Assembly: GCA_035771175.1 (NCBI GenBank)
Contig: CM069592.1
Coordinates: 38,456,198-38,520,197 of the forward strand
Length of the DNA stretch: 64,000 nt
From: Paratinospora sagittata
Taxonomy: Eukaryota > Streptophyta > Magnoliopsida > Ranunculales > Menispermaceae
Direction: 5' to 3'
Position numbers and translations under genes: made by a program. Shown here piece by piece: positions 36,099 to 49,600 of this stretch. The number at the start of each line of letters is the position of its first letter. The stretch's first letter is position 1. Below the pieces are notes generated by a model. The model saw only the letters and a program-made list of their open reading frames with translations, did no database searches and was not told where the DNA came from.

Positions 36099-36774
36099 TG
36101 TGACGCCCCGAAAATTATTTCATCTAGCCCATAACCCAATTGTATTTTGCCCAAACTCTATGTGTTGCCTTGATATGTTTGGTGTTTGTTTGATGATTGT
36201 TTAATGTTTGTATAGTTAATGCTTGATAATGTATATAAATATATGTATCATAAATTGTATATGAGTCATGTTAAATTAAAGTTTAATGCATATGTTATTA
36301 TTTATGCATGGGCTCATTAAACCATGAATTGATATGGGTTAGGATTGATGGAATAAAAGGATAAATGAAATTGAAGATTTGGTGTATTAAATGGATTGGA
36401 CATTTAAAATACATGTGGTTGGTATGGGTAGTATGAGATCAACACATGTGAAGGTTGGTGCATGAAAGTGGACAAGTGTCCAATGCCCACTTGTCTTCTT
36501 CAAGGAAGTGCTAGAATGAGTGGAGGGAACCAAGGAGAGGAAGACAAGGAGAGAATCAAGGAGAGAATCAAGGAGGGAATCAAGGAAGTGCTAGAAAGAG
36601 GTGAGTGGAGAGAAAAGAAAGAAGAAGAGAAAGAAAAGAAGAGAAGGAAAGAAGAAGAGAAAGAAGGAGAGAGTTGCAGGAGTAAGAACCCTGCGAGATT
36701 TTCATCAAAGAAGTGGATCTTTGGAATTTACGGTCAGATTGAGCTCAAATTTTGTCAGCACGTTCGTAGCTTAT

Positions 36775-37150
36775 GGTTCTTCATTCTGGTCGGTGGAGAT
36801 CTTGATCAGAGGTTTCTTCTGAGAGATCTAACCTCTCAAACAAAGCTGGCCGGAAAGTCTGGATTTCTCGCACTGTTTCGCTCAAACTTATAGATCTCCT
36901 AAATCTACCGTTAGATGGTTATCAAATTTGGGTATGTAGTTTATAACTGATATTTATACATTCTGAACGGTGGAGATCGTAATTAGAAGCTTGTGCTAAG
37001 AGATATAACCTCTGAAACAAAGCTGGTCGGAATTTCTGGGTTTCTCGTTCCGTTTCGGTAAAACTTGTAGATCTCCTCAACGTACCGTGGGATGGATATC
37101 AAATTTGAGTATGTAGTTTACAACAGATATTTATGTATTCTGAACGGTGG
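36775..37150 (+). repeat. Two ~185-bp diverged direct repeats inside LTR family B
   Basis: Both units contain, in order, GGTGGAGATC, AGAGATMTAACCTCT, AAACAAAGCTGG, GGTTTCTCG or GATTTCTCG, TAGATCTCCT, ATGGATATCAAATTTG or ATGGTTATCAAATTTG and GTATGTAGTTTA. They are unequal and old. They are part of the LTR and not a separate insertion. Confidence 0.65.
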
Positions 37151-38234
37151 AAATATTTATACGTTAATTATTTTGTGTGATATAGCCATCTGAGTTTGGG
37201 TATTTGCAGCAGGAAAGGAGAAACTGTCTGATTAGACACTTGCTCATCAAAGATACATATCTTTTCGGTCCACCGTTGGATTGGGCTGATATTTGGACAG
37301 AAGGTTTGTTTCTTCACATACTTCAATCTGTACGGTTGATTTTGTGATTACATATTTCTGTTGGTAGATTGATACATCTGAACAGAATAATACATGTGAA
37401 GAATTGGTAGGGTTGTTTGTATTAGACCTACATTTAGAATATGAACTTAGACCTTTCCAAATAGCTTGCATGTCAACTATGTTGACCTAGTTGCCATTGT
37501 GGATGAACCCATGATGCAAAATCAGTGATATACATGGCTGAACATGGCGACCTAGTGTAAATCGACAATATGGCCTAAGTATGGAAAATTTCATATTTTA
37601 GGGCTTTTGATGCTTTTGGCTTAGAATCATTGAATTGATGCAACTTATGTTTAATTAAGCATGATTAGGGTTGATTATGCTACTGATTTGGTGGTTGTGA
37701 CCATATCATGGGTTAGGCCTACTTGTGATCAAGTGACCCAAATTTGGACATGTTTATGCCTAAGGAATTGAAAATCAGTATTTTTGATTAATAGAATGGT
37801 TTATGAATGAGAACTATGCATTAGAGGCCTAAGTCATGTGATTTGAGTTGAATGATGGGATTAAATGAGATTTAGGCCTATTAATTATATGTGGGCTGAT
37901 TTAGGGTTGATTTGTAATGTCTATGTAATTGAGCATAGAAATTGATGTATGGTAGGATATTGATGTATGTTTCAGGATCTTGATTGGGTTGATTCGGTTT
38001 GGTGGTCGTGTGTGATTAAATACTCTCGCGAGGCTTGGTAGTGAGTAGGCTTCACTTATGATTATATCATTTATGTCATCATATCACTTATATATATTAT
38101 ATGTTGAAAGCATGAATGTGTTCTAATGTTTTGAATGATGCATTGATTTGAGAAAACCTTATGACTTTGGTTGGGCCCATCTATCTGGCTAATAGGGGGA
38201 CTTGACCTTGTCATAGGAGGGTTTTAAGAAGGAA

Positions 38235-38344
38235 ATGATTGGGATCAACGGCACGGTGAAATAGACGTGGACTAGTAACCCAAGTAAACATGATTGGGAT
38301 CAACGGCACGGTGAAATAGACGTGGACTAGTAACCCAAGGCATG
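38235..38344 (+). repeat. 55-bp tandem pair inside LTR family B
   Basis: The unit starting ATGATTGGGATCAACGGC is repeated once with no difference over its conserved part. The second family B LTR (62646-62770, reverse strand) has the same pair with more differences. The pair existed before the two copies separated. Confidence 0.8.
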
Positions 38345-39112
38345 TGGAATGTGGATCCAAATTGATAAACTTTTACTTGCATCGAACTTATTATAAATGC
38401 TTGATATCTATATGTTATGAGCTTTTAATCATGCTACACATTGACATGCATACATGGTTTTTATTGATGAGTATTGATAGCATATTTGAATTCTATTCAC
38501 TGGGCATCGTTGGCTCACCCTCATTTTCCTCTTTCAGGTCCTTCTGTCCCGAATAAGGGCAAGGGAGTAGTCATATCTTGAGGGCCTTGCCTGCGAGAGA
38601 ATCCAAGTCCTCTATGTGAGTTGAGAGGCATTTTGATTGAATTGTGTTTTATATTATGAAGTATTATATTTTGGATTATGTAATTATAATACTTACCACA
38701 TTTTAGTATGGGTGAGTTGGGACTTGCTAGATAGACCATGTGGGCATATGACGGTTTTTATTTGTACCCACAATTTTGGACTTTATGTGTATGTCAATTT
38801 TTAATGGACTGTAGGAATTATGATTTTATTTATGGTTCATTTTTATGGATTATCTCGTCTTTGATGATTAATACAGTGGGTAGTTTTGTTTAGTACCTTT
38901 TGATATTATGTCGTTGTTTGAGATAAGGCTCGTAGGGTCTCAACCACCTCACGGGAGTTGAGGAGTGGTCGGAGATGCCTACGCCGGGCGTCCCGCCCCG
39001 GCATTCCGCATGCCATTCCCTGTGGGGTTGGTGGTCCGGGGCGCGGGGTCGCCACATGTACGCTTTTAATGTACAAAATAAATATTAATTTAGCATTTTT
39101 CTTTTCCATTAA

Positions 39113-41076
39113 AAACAGAAAATAAAACAAGTGCCTAGCAGTCTAATAAGCACATATATATACTGACATGTATATAAACAAACAAATAAATAAAGGCAAG
39201 GCATTAAAAATGGTCTCTGTCAAAAATAAACAATATGTCACGTGACGGATTAAAAGACACGTGGAAAGGTTACAGATAAGCAAGAAGGAAGCTTAAGACT
39301 TGGGTTTGGAAGTCAACGTATGTTAGTCAAATTTGGAGGAAAGGAAAGATTGAGGAAATTAAGGAGAAGCTCATACTGTATAAGTTTTGGTTTATTATGA
39401 GTGTGGTGGCAACAGTTGGAAACTACAGATGCGGTTCGACGTCATGTTTTTTAAATGAGTAAATAAATATAAATTTAAATTTAAATTTAAAATTAAAACT
39501 TTGTGTCTCATCCAATTAGACTGTCCACTTTAGATTATATAATATTAATATATTCTAATTATTAATTAGTAAAGGTGTCAACGAGTTGGTCTGAATTACG
39601 AAATCGAACTGAATGAATGAGTTTGGTTCAAATTTGAATAAATTTAATTTGGATTAAATTTAAAAAATATATAATCTGATTGATTCAGTTTTACGATTAA
39701 GTTGACTTTATTAACTTAATTATTTTAATAATTTATATTTAAAATTGTTAAATTGATCATTTTAAATTGAATCAAACCAATTATATTTAGTTCATTTTAT
39801 CCTTGTTAATTGTTTTGGTTTGATTTGGTTTGACGAAATGTCAAACTCATTAACTACAACCATTGATACCCTTATTAATTAAAATATCACTTTCTTAATT
39901 CCCTTTGAGATTGAGCTTTAGCTATTTGGGTGAGATACATATCCTTGCAAATGGGTACATCATAATACAATAGATGGTCATAGAAATGAGGACACAGTGT
40001 CGACATTAAGGAGAGAGACCTCTCTAAGGTTGATGGAACCTTATATGGTTTTCTTTTTCCACAGAACAAGCAGAGCAACCAAACTTAACATCTTCTTTCT
40101 TTCTTAGAAATAACAAGTTACTAGTTGTGCTGACCCGCTGTACTAAATTATTTATTTACCCTCATTTATATTTTAATAATTAAAGATTAAAGAAGGATAT
40201 TTTAAGCAGTTAAGTAGTAAAAAGTGGGATACCTTCATTAACAAGTATTCTCTTTATAAATAATATAGATAAATTTGTTCGAGTCATGTTGTGAGCCACT
40301 TCATTTATTTATTTATTTTATTATGCAAAAAAATAATTATATGATTTACTTACATCCTTTTAGAAATTAGATGGCTTTTTTTAGTTCAAAATCTAAATAG
40401 TGTCTTGGGGGTAGAAAAATTTGTTTTTGGCTTTGATTGAGAGCGGAGAAACCCGCATTACGGTAAATAGGGTATCATTTGATATGTATGCATTTGTAAT
40501 TTTTAACGTGATTTGAAAGCGTTTAATTTGGTAAAACTTCATTTTTTGTTTCTGTGTTTGCCATTTACATTTTAAAAAAAACACTTTTAAAAAAATATAT
40601 ACCAAACAAGGCTTTTCTATTGATTAGTGGTTTTTTTGCAACTATAAAATTTGCTATAATTTAAAATATAATATTTTTGATAATTTAAAATATAATTTTT
40701 AATAATTAAACTAAATATATATATATAAGCAAGAATTAATGCAAGGTGGGGCAACAGTAATGTCAACACTAGAGGGGGTAGTTCAGGTCAAAATATCCTA
40801 AAACGGTAAAGAAATAATAAAAAACAAGATTATCACAAGTCGTCTCTACAAATCTTTATCTTTTTCCACTATGTATTCGTTTTGATATTCTAATTTAATT
40901 TAATTATAAATTTTTTTAACTACAATATAACTATTTATTTATATTCATTAAATTTGTATAATAAATATAAATATATAATTATAATTTTTTATAATTAAAT
41001 TAATATTTATTGCTGTCATATATATGCAAGCAAGAATTAATGATTAAGGCGGCAGCGAAGGCGGCCATGTCAAGAC
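39113..41076. repeat. Segmental duplication, copy 2
   Basis: Same orientation as 29079-31367. It retains the G-box pair (39237-39264), the MITE (about 39570-39880) and the near-identical block (39870-40090). It contains an additional insertion near 40746-40790. From about 41030 part of its own end is repeated again (next to GGTCAAAATCTCCTATAAAAGG), forming a local tandem copy down to about 41230. Confidence 0.85.
39870..40090 (-). other. Highly conserved block with ~60-codon frame, copy 2
   Basis: Partner of 30140-30350. The minus-strand frame (39887-40078) reads MLCLFCGKRKPYKVPSTL and onward to QSQRELRK. Compared with copy 1 it has one substitution in about 190 bases and one single-base indel just upstream. 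Product and function are unknown. Confidence 0.35.
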
Positions 41077-43697
41077 GAAAGTGGTAGGTGGTTTGGTCAA
41101 AATCTCCTATAAAAGGAAAAGAAATAATTGAAAAAACAAGATTATCACAAGTCGTTCCTAAGTATCTTTATTTTTTTCGTCTACGTATTCTTGTCGGATA
41201 TTCTAATTTTAAAATTTTATTTTCTAGATATTTCTAGTGTTTTAGTATTTTCTATTTAACTTTAGAAAATTCAGATCTATGTATATTTCTATTGTTTTGC
41301 GACGAGACTAATTCTCCTAGATTCAAAGAGTTCGACGGACGTTTAGCAGGTTTTTCTCTCTCAACTACAATATATTCAGGGTAAAGCTCGAACTCGTAAT
41401 GCGTCCTTCAACCCACCCTAAAGCTCGCTCTTGTTACTAACGAACTAACCTTTAATTGGTAGTGCACCTTCTAATATTATTGAATTATAGAACTAAAGTG
41501 GATAGATTAAGTAAGGAATGGATCAGAAGTATTACTTAATCTACTCGTGTCTGTTGAAGTTTGAAAGGAAAATTTTATAAAACAGTTAAGCTGCGGAATA
41601 TTGACAATAAAAAAAAATGATGTGAATATATTTGAAAAATGGTAAGAGTAGCTCTAATTGTAAAAAAAAAAATGACAAATAGAACAAAGACTTTTAGATT
41701 TTTTTAATTAGAAAGAGTAACTTATTAACAATTTATAGTAATAATAAATGTGGAGAGAAATCTAAAATAATAAAAGATAGAAATAATTATGAAAGATATA
41801 ACTACCTAATTATATATAATACAATTATTGGCTTAACCCCATATAGAAATTAAGAAAATACTTAGTTAATGTTTCAAAATTCGTTAACCTTCTAATTATT
41901 TAGTTTTTTTTGGATACTGATTTTTTGGCACTTGACATGTGTTCTCCTCCTTTTTGGAACGAGACTAATTTTTTTAGATTTGAAGATTTACAAAGACAAG
42001 GGTACCTCTCACAACATAGATGGATGAGGGCGGACTCGAACTCACGATGAATCTGTCAATCTTATCTTGTAGTTCGTTCCCTTGTTGGTACCTTCTAATT
42101 TATTTACACTGTAAATTGGTATTCTTACTTGTGAGATTGTTAAATTAGAGTATTTTTCTCTTTATATGTGTGTTTAAATTGCTTCATGAATGCTATAACT
42201 AATAGATCTTGCATAAATTCCTTAACAACAATTTAATAAAAAAAATTTAAAAACCTTATGTTATATTTAAAAATTTAAAAATTCGGATATAATTTTTTAT
42301 ATTTAAAAATTTAAAAATATAAAAAATATATTTGATTGTTTAAAATCCGAAAACAGTTTTTCAAAAATTACAAAGAAAACACGTTGTTTTCAAAAAATAA
42401 TAAAATATTGTTTTTAAAATTTTTTTTTTTAAATTGTATTTTTATTTTTAAATTACGAATCAAACACAGTTTAAATATCAACTATATTAAAATGTAAGTT
42501 GGAATTCATGAAAGCTATAGCTTACACATGATATATCGCAGATTCATCTCCATGAACAAAGATGTTGCAGCGGAAGTTGCTGTCTATATTACTTAATGGC
42601 CTTCGTTTTCTCCAATTGAGTCTCTGTGTCGACATTTTTCATTGATGATATATTGTTTACAAAAGCAATTCACACGTGTGTCCAATATCTTGATATTGGA
42701 TAAAGACCAAACCTTTATATATAATGTTATAAATAAAACAAATATACAACCTGCACATTACATAATTAATAATAAATTACATTAATTTATTATTAATTAA
42801 TAAAAAATTACATAAATGGGTGTAAAAAAAAAAGCATAAACTATAATTGAGAAAGTCAAAAATGAAAATATATTGATTTGAATTTTCAAATCATTTAATT
42901 AAATTACTATAATACCTTTTAAATCGCTAAGATTATATTCTAAAATAAATAAATCACCAAATAAGATTTTAAAATAATTTTTGAAAGAATTAATACCGAA
43001 AGTGATCTAAGATATTATTTATTAATAAAGTTTTATCAAGTTCATAGGCAATGCCTTATCAAGTTCATTACTGCTTTATCAGTTCGATCAAGCTTGAGTA
43101 TACCTTTATTTATCCTTCCCTGTTGAGAAGGTCAACTCAAACACCTCTATTATACTCAAATCCGAAAAAATTAATCTCGTCCCCCAAAAAAAAAGACACA
43201 TCCTGAATGCCGAAAAATTAATAAAAAAAAAGGTTCATTACTGCTTTCAAAAATAAAAATTAAGAAGTTCATTAATGAATACCAAAGGAAATTATGTTAG
43301 AACATTAGACCATAAATATATATATATATATATTTTTTAAAAAAGAAAAAAAGAAAAAAAGAAAAAAGAAGAAGAGCAGAGCCACTGAAACATGGGTTCA
43401 TTTAATGATCCATTTCTTCAACAAAAATATACACAAATTACCCAATATTCCCAGCCCTGAAAGTTGGATCATTTAGGTCAGTAGTGAACAACACAAAGAC
43501 CCATCCCACCCAAAAGAACAAACAAAATGGAATCCCAACACAAAATGTACTGTACCAAATACTACTACTTAGAGTAACAATCAAGCATATCTAAGTTTCA
43601 GCTTATATGGAACAGTACAATCTTACTCGGGGATTCCCGTTTATACATCGTTCAAATCTCGATGCTTTTTCGTCGCCATCACCCACTGTACATCTCC
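41077..43697. other. Intergenic DNA downstream of GT-1
   Basis: No gene is seen. Two intervals (about 41290-41465 and 41957-42100) carry tRNA-like B-box words on the minus strand (GAGTTCGAGTCC type) and related neighbours (GCGACGAGACTAAT and GGAACGAGACTAAT), so they may be members of one SINE family. A purine tract lies at 43335-43378. The GT-1 3' untranslated region should lie near 43400-43697. Confidence 0.4.
42325..42480. mobile_element. Short MITE-like element, second copy
   Basis: Shares with 27955-28110 the order AAAACAGTTTTT, AAATTACAAA, GTTGTTTTCAAAAAATAATAA, AAATTGTATTTTTA, AAATTAC and AAACACA, with single-base differences and small indels. No coding capacity is present. Confidence 0.45.
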
Positions 43698-46600
43698 TCA
43701 GTCACCTAGTAATCTCACTCCTTGGTACATTGCTCCGGGCCGGATTTCGTTTAGGGTATCAACGCTTCTGAAGCCGCTCAACTCTCTAAGACCCGTCCAA
43801 CCACGATGAGCAAGGAAATCCCGAAAGTTGTCTTCCGTATAAAATGTCTTTTCTTCAGTTTGAACGGGTATTCGATCGGATTCATCAAATATGCAAAGTT
43901 TGATTGTAATGCCTAATAAAACAATAAGGGTTTGTCTCAATACATGGAAGAGAAATGCCAATCTTATCGAACAAGACCGAGAAAATAGGGTAATGCTATA
44001 GGGACGCCAGATGAAACTCTGCCGGTGTACTGCACTTGAGTCTTCTAGATCATCCTAAAGCCATCCAATACACGTGGCTCTAGGACAATCGTAGGGACTT
44101 CAATGCAGGAGTACAGAAGCTGAGTTTATCCCAAGTCCCTTTGTCATTTCCCCAAAAAACAATATTATTGTTGGAGTCATTACCCTCATCGAGGTGAAGC
44201 GTGTAGGTTCCTAATGGCATGTCCCGATCGAGACTTCGAACAACCTCTTCCTCGTCCTCCAACCAAAAGGCCCTTCGAGTTCTTAATCCAAAAGCGGACT
44301 TGATTGCCTCCTTGATTGCTTCTGCAGTTCCATCAATTCCGATTCTTCGAGTAAAATCCCCCCATTTCACAGTAATAACCCTTCCACCATATGAGTTGCC
44401 CTCTCCACCTGTCAAAAAATCAGAAACAAGGTAACAAATGCTGGCGTCTTCATACTAGTAAGAGTTAAGACTATGACATAGTTGCGCACATCAAGGATAT
44501 GAATTGCCATTTGAAAAATAAAAAAAAACGAATACTTCATATGATTATCACCTAAATCATACAGACATAAGTTTCCCATTGTGCTCCAAGCTTTAAAGAG
44601 CAAAACTAATCCAAATGCACTATCATTGACAAGGGCGAATCATCCAACTGCGTTAAACTCAAAAAAAAAAAAGCCCCTGTTTGGTATGCAAGTTAGAAAC
44701 AGTTTTCTGATTTTGAATTCAAGATTTCCACTTGTTTGGTTGAACAGTTTTCTTTTTTTTTAGAACAAACAAATCAGATATATTGATAATATATAACGGA
44801 AGATAGAACAAAATAAGGCTGAAGGTAGAGAACCAGAGGTACTCTTCGTTCAAAAACAAAGCTGAACTAACTATAACAACAGTTACAAGCAAAATTCCCA
44901 GTTCCTAGATCATTAAGAGAAAAAAACCCCGTTAATCTTGAAAACAACCAGCCAAGAATTGGCCATGATAATAGTGTCATTCCAAAGCTCATCAACATGT
45001 TTAGCCGCCCCTTCGAAAATGTGCTGATGTCCCTTCAACCAAATTCATCCATAAAGTGGCCAACGTAGCCACCCGCATAACTCTCAATCCATCAGAATGT
45101 AAACCATGGACATGCTCCAACATCAAGCATTCTCCAAAAGACACCAGGTCCAGAACTTAACACCTAGCCTCAAATGTCATTCTCCCCAAAGTTTAGAGGA
45201 AAAAGAGCATCTAATAAAGAGATGCTCAGCTGACTCTTCATCCTGTAAGCATAGAGGGCAACAATGGGGGAGGAGTGAAATGGGAGGTAACCTTCTTTGA
45301 AGAACATCGCTTGTATTAAGCTTATCATGGGCCAAGATCCACCCCAAACACTTTCACTTTGGACGGGACATGAGCATTCTATACATGCGAAGCGAGAGGA
45401 AATTATCAATAAGGAATTGGAAGAAAGATTTACAGGAAAAAAACACCAGAGGAATGAAAAGAACAAGTAAACCTGTCGTAACCAAGGGAAAGACGCGTCG
45501 GATTCAATAAGGCAAGTAATGAACTCAATTCCAATTGTTGACCAACTGTAAGAGAATTTGGGAGGTGAAGGTTCCATTGAATAGGGTCAGAGTGATTAAC
45601 ATTGGATAGAACTCAATTCAGATTGTTGACCAACCGTGAGAGAATTTGGGAGGTGAAGGTTCTATTGAATAGGGTCAGAGCGATTAACGTTGGATATGGG
45701 TATGAAGGACACAATAGATTTGTTAGGAAGAGGCGAGAGGTGGTACAATCTAGGATAAAGATCAGCCAAGGGGAGATCACTAACCCAATGATCTTCCAAA
45801 AGCAGAAGGAACAACCATCCCCCACCATCGGGCTCAGAAAATTTTAAAATTTTGGTTGAATCTCAGAAAATTTTAAAATTGTTTTAAATTTTACTTTAAA
45901 TTTGTGAAGGAAACAAGAATACAATAAAAAGTTCTTTTCACTGTTTTCTAAAAGTGAACTCTAAAAACAACTTTTTAAAAACAGTTTTTAAATTGAATAC
46001 CAACGGTAACCAATTAAGTCGAAATTACAAAATCTAGCCAACTAACCAAGTCTTGACTTAACTGCTAAATTCAATGTAAGTGATAAGCAGATTCTGTTTT
46101 TATTATTTTATACACCAGATTCAGAGACCTTAGCAAGAGCTTCTATTGCTAGATTACATTTAAGAGCTTAAATTGCAGTACTTACCATTTCCTGATGTAG
46201 CTCTCCAATTCCAGGGTGGGACTCCACTGGCAGCAACTGCATCTGCGGCTGTAATGGCAAGTGAGTGTCCATCATGATCCAGCCGCCTATCTAGATTGAT
46301 AGTTGATCTGCCACCCGCTGCAGACCATGCAACATTGCTTCTTAAGTCTATAGCACTTAGAAAAAAAAAAATCTCATAAAGCTCAAAGGAAAAAAAAGGG
46401 CTCGTTATAACTACAAATGCTGAAACACAGTGTGTCAGTGCTGCTTGGTATACAAGTATAAGAGCAATATATATAGCACACTTCCTCCACTTCACTCTAT
46501 CAAGGCCTCAAGGGTTAGGTCAATATTTAAAGTAAAAGTAGTTAGATCTTTAATAATTATTTATATCCATGTTATTGTAGGTCTTCCTCTACTTTTATCT

Positions 46601-49600
46601 TGCATGCGTCCAAACCACTTTAATTGATTTTCTCTTATTTAATCTTCAATTGGGACTACTACTATTTCTCAAATATGTTCATTTTTAATTTTATTCTTTA
46701 AATTTTTACCACAGATTCATCTTAACATTAGCCCTACCGTTACACTTAGTTTGTTCTTATGTTTCTTTATTGCCCAACATTTTGTTCCATAGAGGATGAT
46801 TGGTGTCAAGCAAATAATACTTCAGAAGCGAGTCCACTTATCCCATTCTACTTTAACTCTTCGGTTCACATCCTCACCTATTTCTACTTCTTGATGAATA
46901 ATGAATCTCAAATACCTAAAATGTTGAGTTTTGTCTTGGGTTTTAAGTACAACTTGTACTCTGTACTGCAATCTTTTTAAGTTCAGAAATAAATTTGCTT
47001 CCTCTAAAAATAAAAATAAAAAGCTAAAATGTTCACTCCTTGGTCTCTCTGGTCTTACAATCTTCGCTAAAATTTTCTCAAGTTTGTATCTTTTTGCACT
47101 AGTTATGGATGAGTAGACTAAACATATTCAAGAGATATTCAACAGCACATGTATAGTTAATTGATGAAATTAAATCTAGGGTAAATGCTAAACTAGAGGT
47201 TTAGAGAGAGACTTTAGAATCTAAAGGTTTCAAGATTAGTAGGACTAAGACTGAAAATATTAAATGTAATTTTAGCAGGGGTAGAAATACAGATGAAAAG
47301 ATTTAAAGTGTCTTGTTTTAACTTTCAAATTTAAGTATTTCATACGTCTCATGCCAATTTAAGAGATGTTTATAAGGACTTGAAGTTGAAGGCATGATGT
47401 GTAACAATTTAACCTTGATAATCATTTCATTATGAAGTAATTTTTGTGTGGACGAGTTCTTCAAAGAAATATCAACTTTGGAAATTAGTTAACCTAAAAC
47501 TCATATCCTAGAGAGTGGGTCTAGGAAATAAACAATTACGAAAGTACTAATACTCAAATTTTAGCCAATTAGGTTACAAATTTTAGAATTTGCTAGCTTT
47601 TAAAGAATAATCTCCTTAATGGCAAGATCATCTTAAGTCAAATATTAGCCCATTTAGAATTTTCAATTATGGCCAAAAAACTATTTAACAATAGCATACA
47701 TTAAATCCCGTGTATTTATAGATATTGATTTAATATATGTTTTTTTATACATGATTTCTATAATGCACATGAATCTTACAATTCATCAATTTGGATCCTG
47801 ATTCATTTCACCAAACTATTGAATGATTTATTTCCTATTCACAATTTTTATAACTATGGTAAAGCTAATGCATTTAATATTTTTTTACTGTAATTAATAT
47901 GTAATTGTTTCTTATGTATTTTTTGCCTTTTTTTAGCAGAAACAAAGGTAATTCTTTATTTATAAAATACTTCCTGTTTACATTTTGACTACATTTTGTA
48001 ATTCTTTATTTTTTGCTTTGGTTCACTTAGGTGTACGCTTTCATTTGCGCCTATAATTATTTTTTGAGCAAAAACCTCAAAATCAAGAGGGTATGAATGA
48101 ATATTTATTGAGAAATAACTTTGAAGATTAGTCAAAGAAAGATAATCATTGCAGAAAAAGAGGATTTACGGTGACAAGATATGGTGTACTTATAAACTAA
48201 TGGGAAATAAATTGGTTAGGATCTTTCGGGTAGAGTGTATGAAAAAAAGTATCAAGAAAATCAGAAAGGGATGCAAAGGAAAGCTTGAGAACAGAAAATA
48301 GGTGAAAGGAACAGGATCAGGTTATTAAGAATTTTTGGTAGTCTGATCACCCTCTCAACATCTGATATGAAGAATCTGGTTGCAAGGGAATTCAATCCAA
48401 AAAAGTATATGATTCATTATGGAGTTTTGGTTTAGAAGACAACCATCCGATAGGAATTGTAACATATCAATTAAGAATCAATTTAACAAAACCTTTTCCT
48501 AACTACATGAGATCAGCTTCATAAACTACTTCCTATACTCTGCTCTATCAAAAGATACAAGAAGTAGTTTTATCTTTCTTAATTCTTTATATCCATGTAA
48601 CTTCAGGACTCTATCATTATTAATTGTCAATAGGTAACTCTTCCTATACGATGCATATGCTGGTCTTCGTTGTGTGTGCAATCTCTCATTTTATCCCAAA
48701 TTACAAAGACAAGATAATGATGTTTTGTTGTAAAGACGTCATAATAGAAGGCTTATAAAAGTCTAGATCTTTTTAGATACTGAAAAATGCAAAAAGCTCT
48801 AGCAAATAAGGAGCTCTCGCTCTCTCCCCCTCTCATATTTATTTCCCTTTTGTTCTACTCTGTAACAGTGAATTGATAACAATTGCAACATTCCAATTCC
48901 TACAATATTAAGAGTACACTAGAAGAAATCCTACACGTGAGTATAAATGAGATGCAATACCTTCAACTGATCCAAATGGAATACTGGCGTCCTCCAGACC
49001 TAAGCACAAAAACGGCAACGCAATGATTAGAAGTGATTTCTATTCTTCAACATGAACACCACCACCAACAACGACAACAAAATATCCATGCATGCATGCC
49101 ATGCATGATATTACTTCTCTTAAATTGAGCATAGAACACATAAGGTCCAACCAACCAAAGTTCAAATCTCAAAAATGAAAAAGAGAATCCCTTGAAAGTT
49201 TTTTTTTTAAAAGAAACTAAAAGATAGTATATATATATGAGTAAAAAGGATGAAACAAAGGAATGTACACCAAGTACAGTGTAACAAAGGAATCCCTTGA
49301 AAGTAAATTGCTTGCAATATGTATATATAGTATTCATACAACTTAAATTAATAAAAATAATTTCTATGAACAAAAAAAGCAGATAGAAACAAGAAGACAT
49401 TATTAATGGTCCTTGCCTTTGCAAGAGTAATAGATTCTTCAGTGCTCTGTTGAGCTAAAATTATCATCAACCATCTAGAGGTTTGAAATTTTTTCCTTCC
49501 CCTTAGAAGCAAAATATCAATAAAGTATCAATAAAGCTAAGAAAACAAAAAATGTTGTTGAAACCTCATAGAATAATGTGCCACTTAATATGATAAGAAG

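Larger units (their letters stand above)
36099..39056 (+). mobile_element. Solo LTR, family B (copy 1), 2958 bp, with target duplication
   Basis: It begins TGTGACGCCCCG and ends GGGGTCGCCACA. TGTAC flanks it on both sides (36094-36098 and 39057-39061). A 143-codon open frame at 36462-36893 is purine-rich (lysine and glutamate) and is not counted as a gene. Two internal repeats are present: a pair of ~185-bp diverged units (about 36775-37150) and a 55-bp pair (38235-38344). The reverse-oriented copy at 61946-64000 shares both features where they fall in the window. Confidence 0.92.
44671..46010. mobile_element. MITE split by a LINE, in GT-1 intron 3
   Basis: The left edge CCCCTGTTTGGTATGCAAG and the reversed right edge CCGTTGGTATTCAA are imperfect inverted repeats. 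The interior next to each edge carries AAACAGTTTTC and AAAACAGTTTTT. The LINE at 44745-45850 lies between them. Removing it leaves a roughly 235-bp element similar in style to those at 27955 and 42325. Confidence 0.45.

Noticed and set aside
36462..36893. 143-codon open frame, lysine- and glutamate-rich
   Set aside because: It lies inside the family B LTR, owes its openness to a GA-rich tract, and shows no domain.
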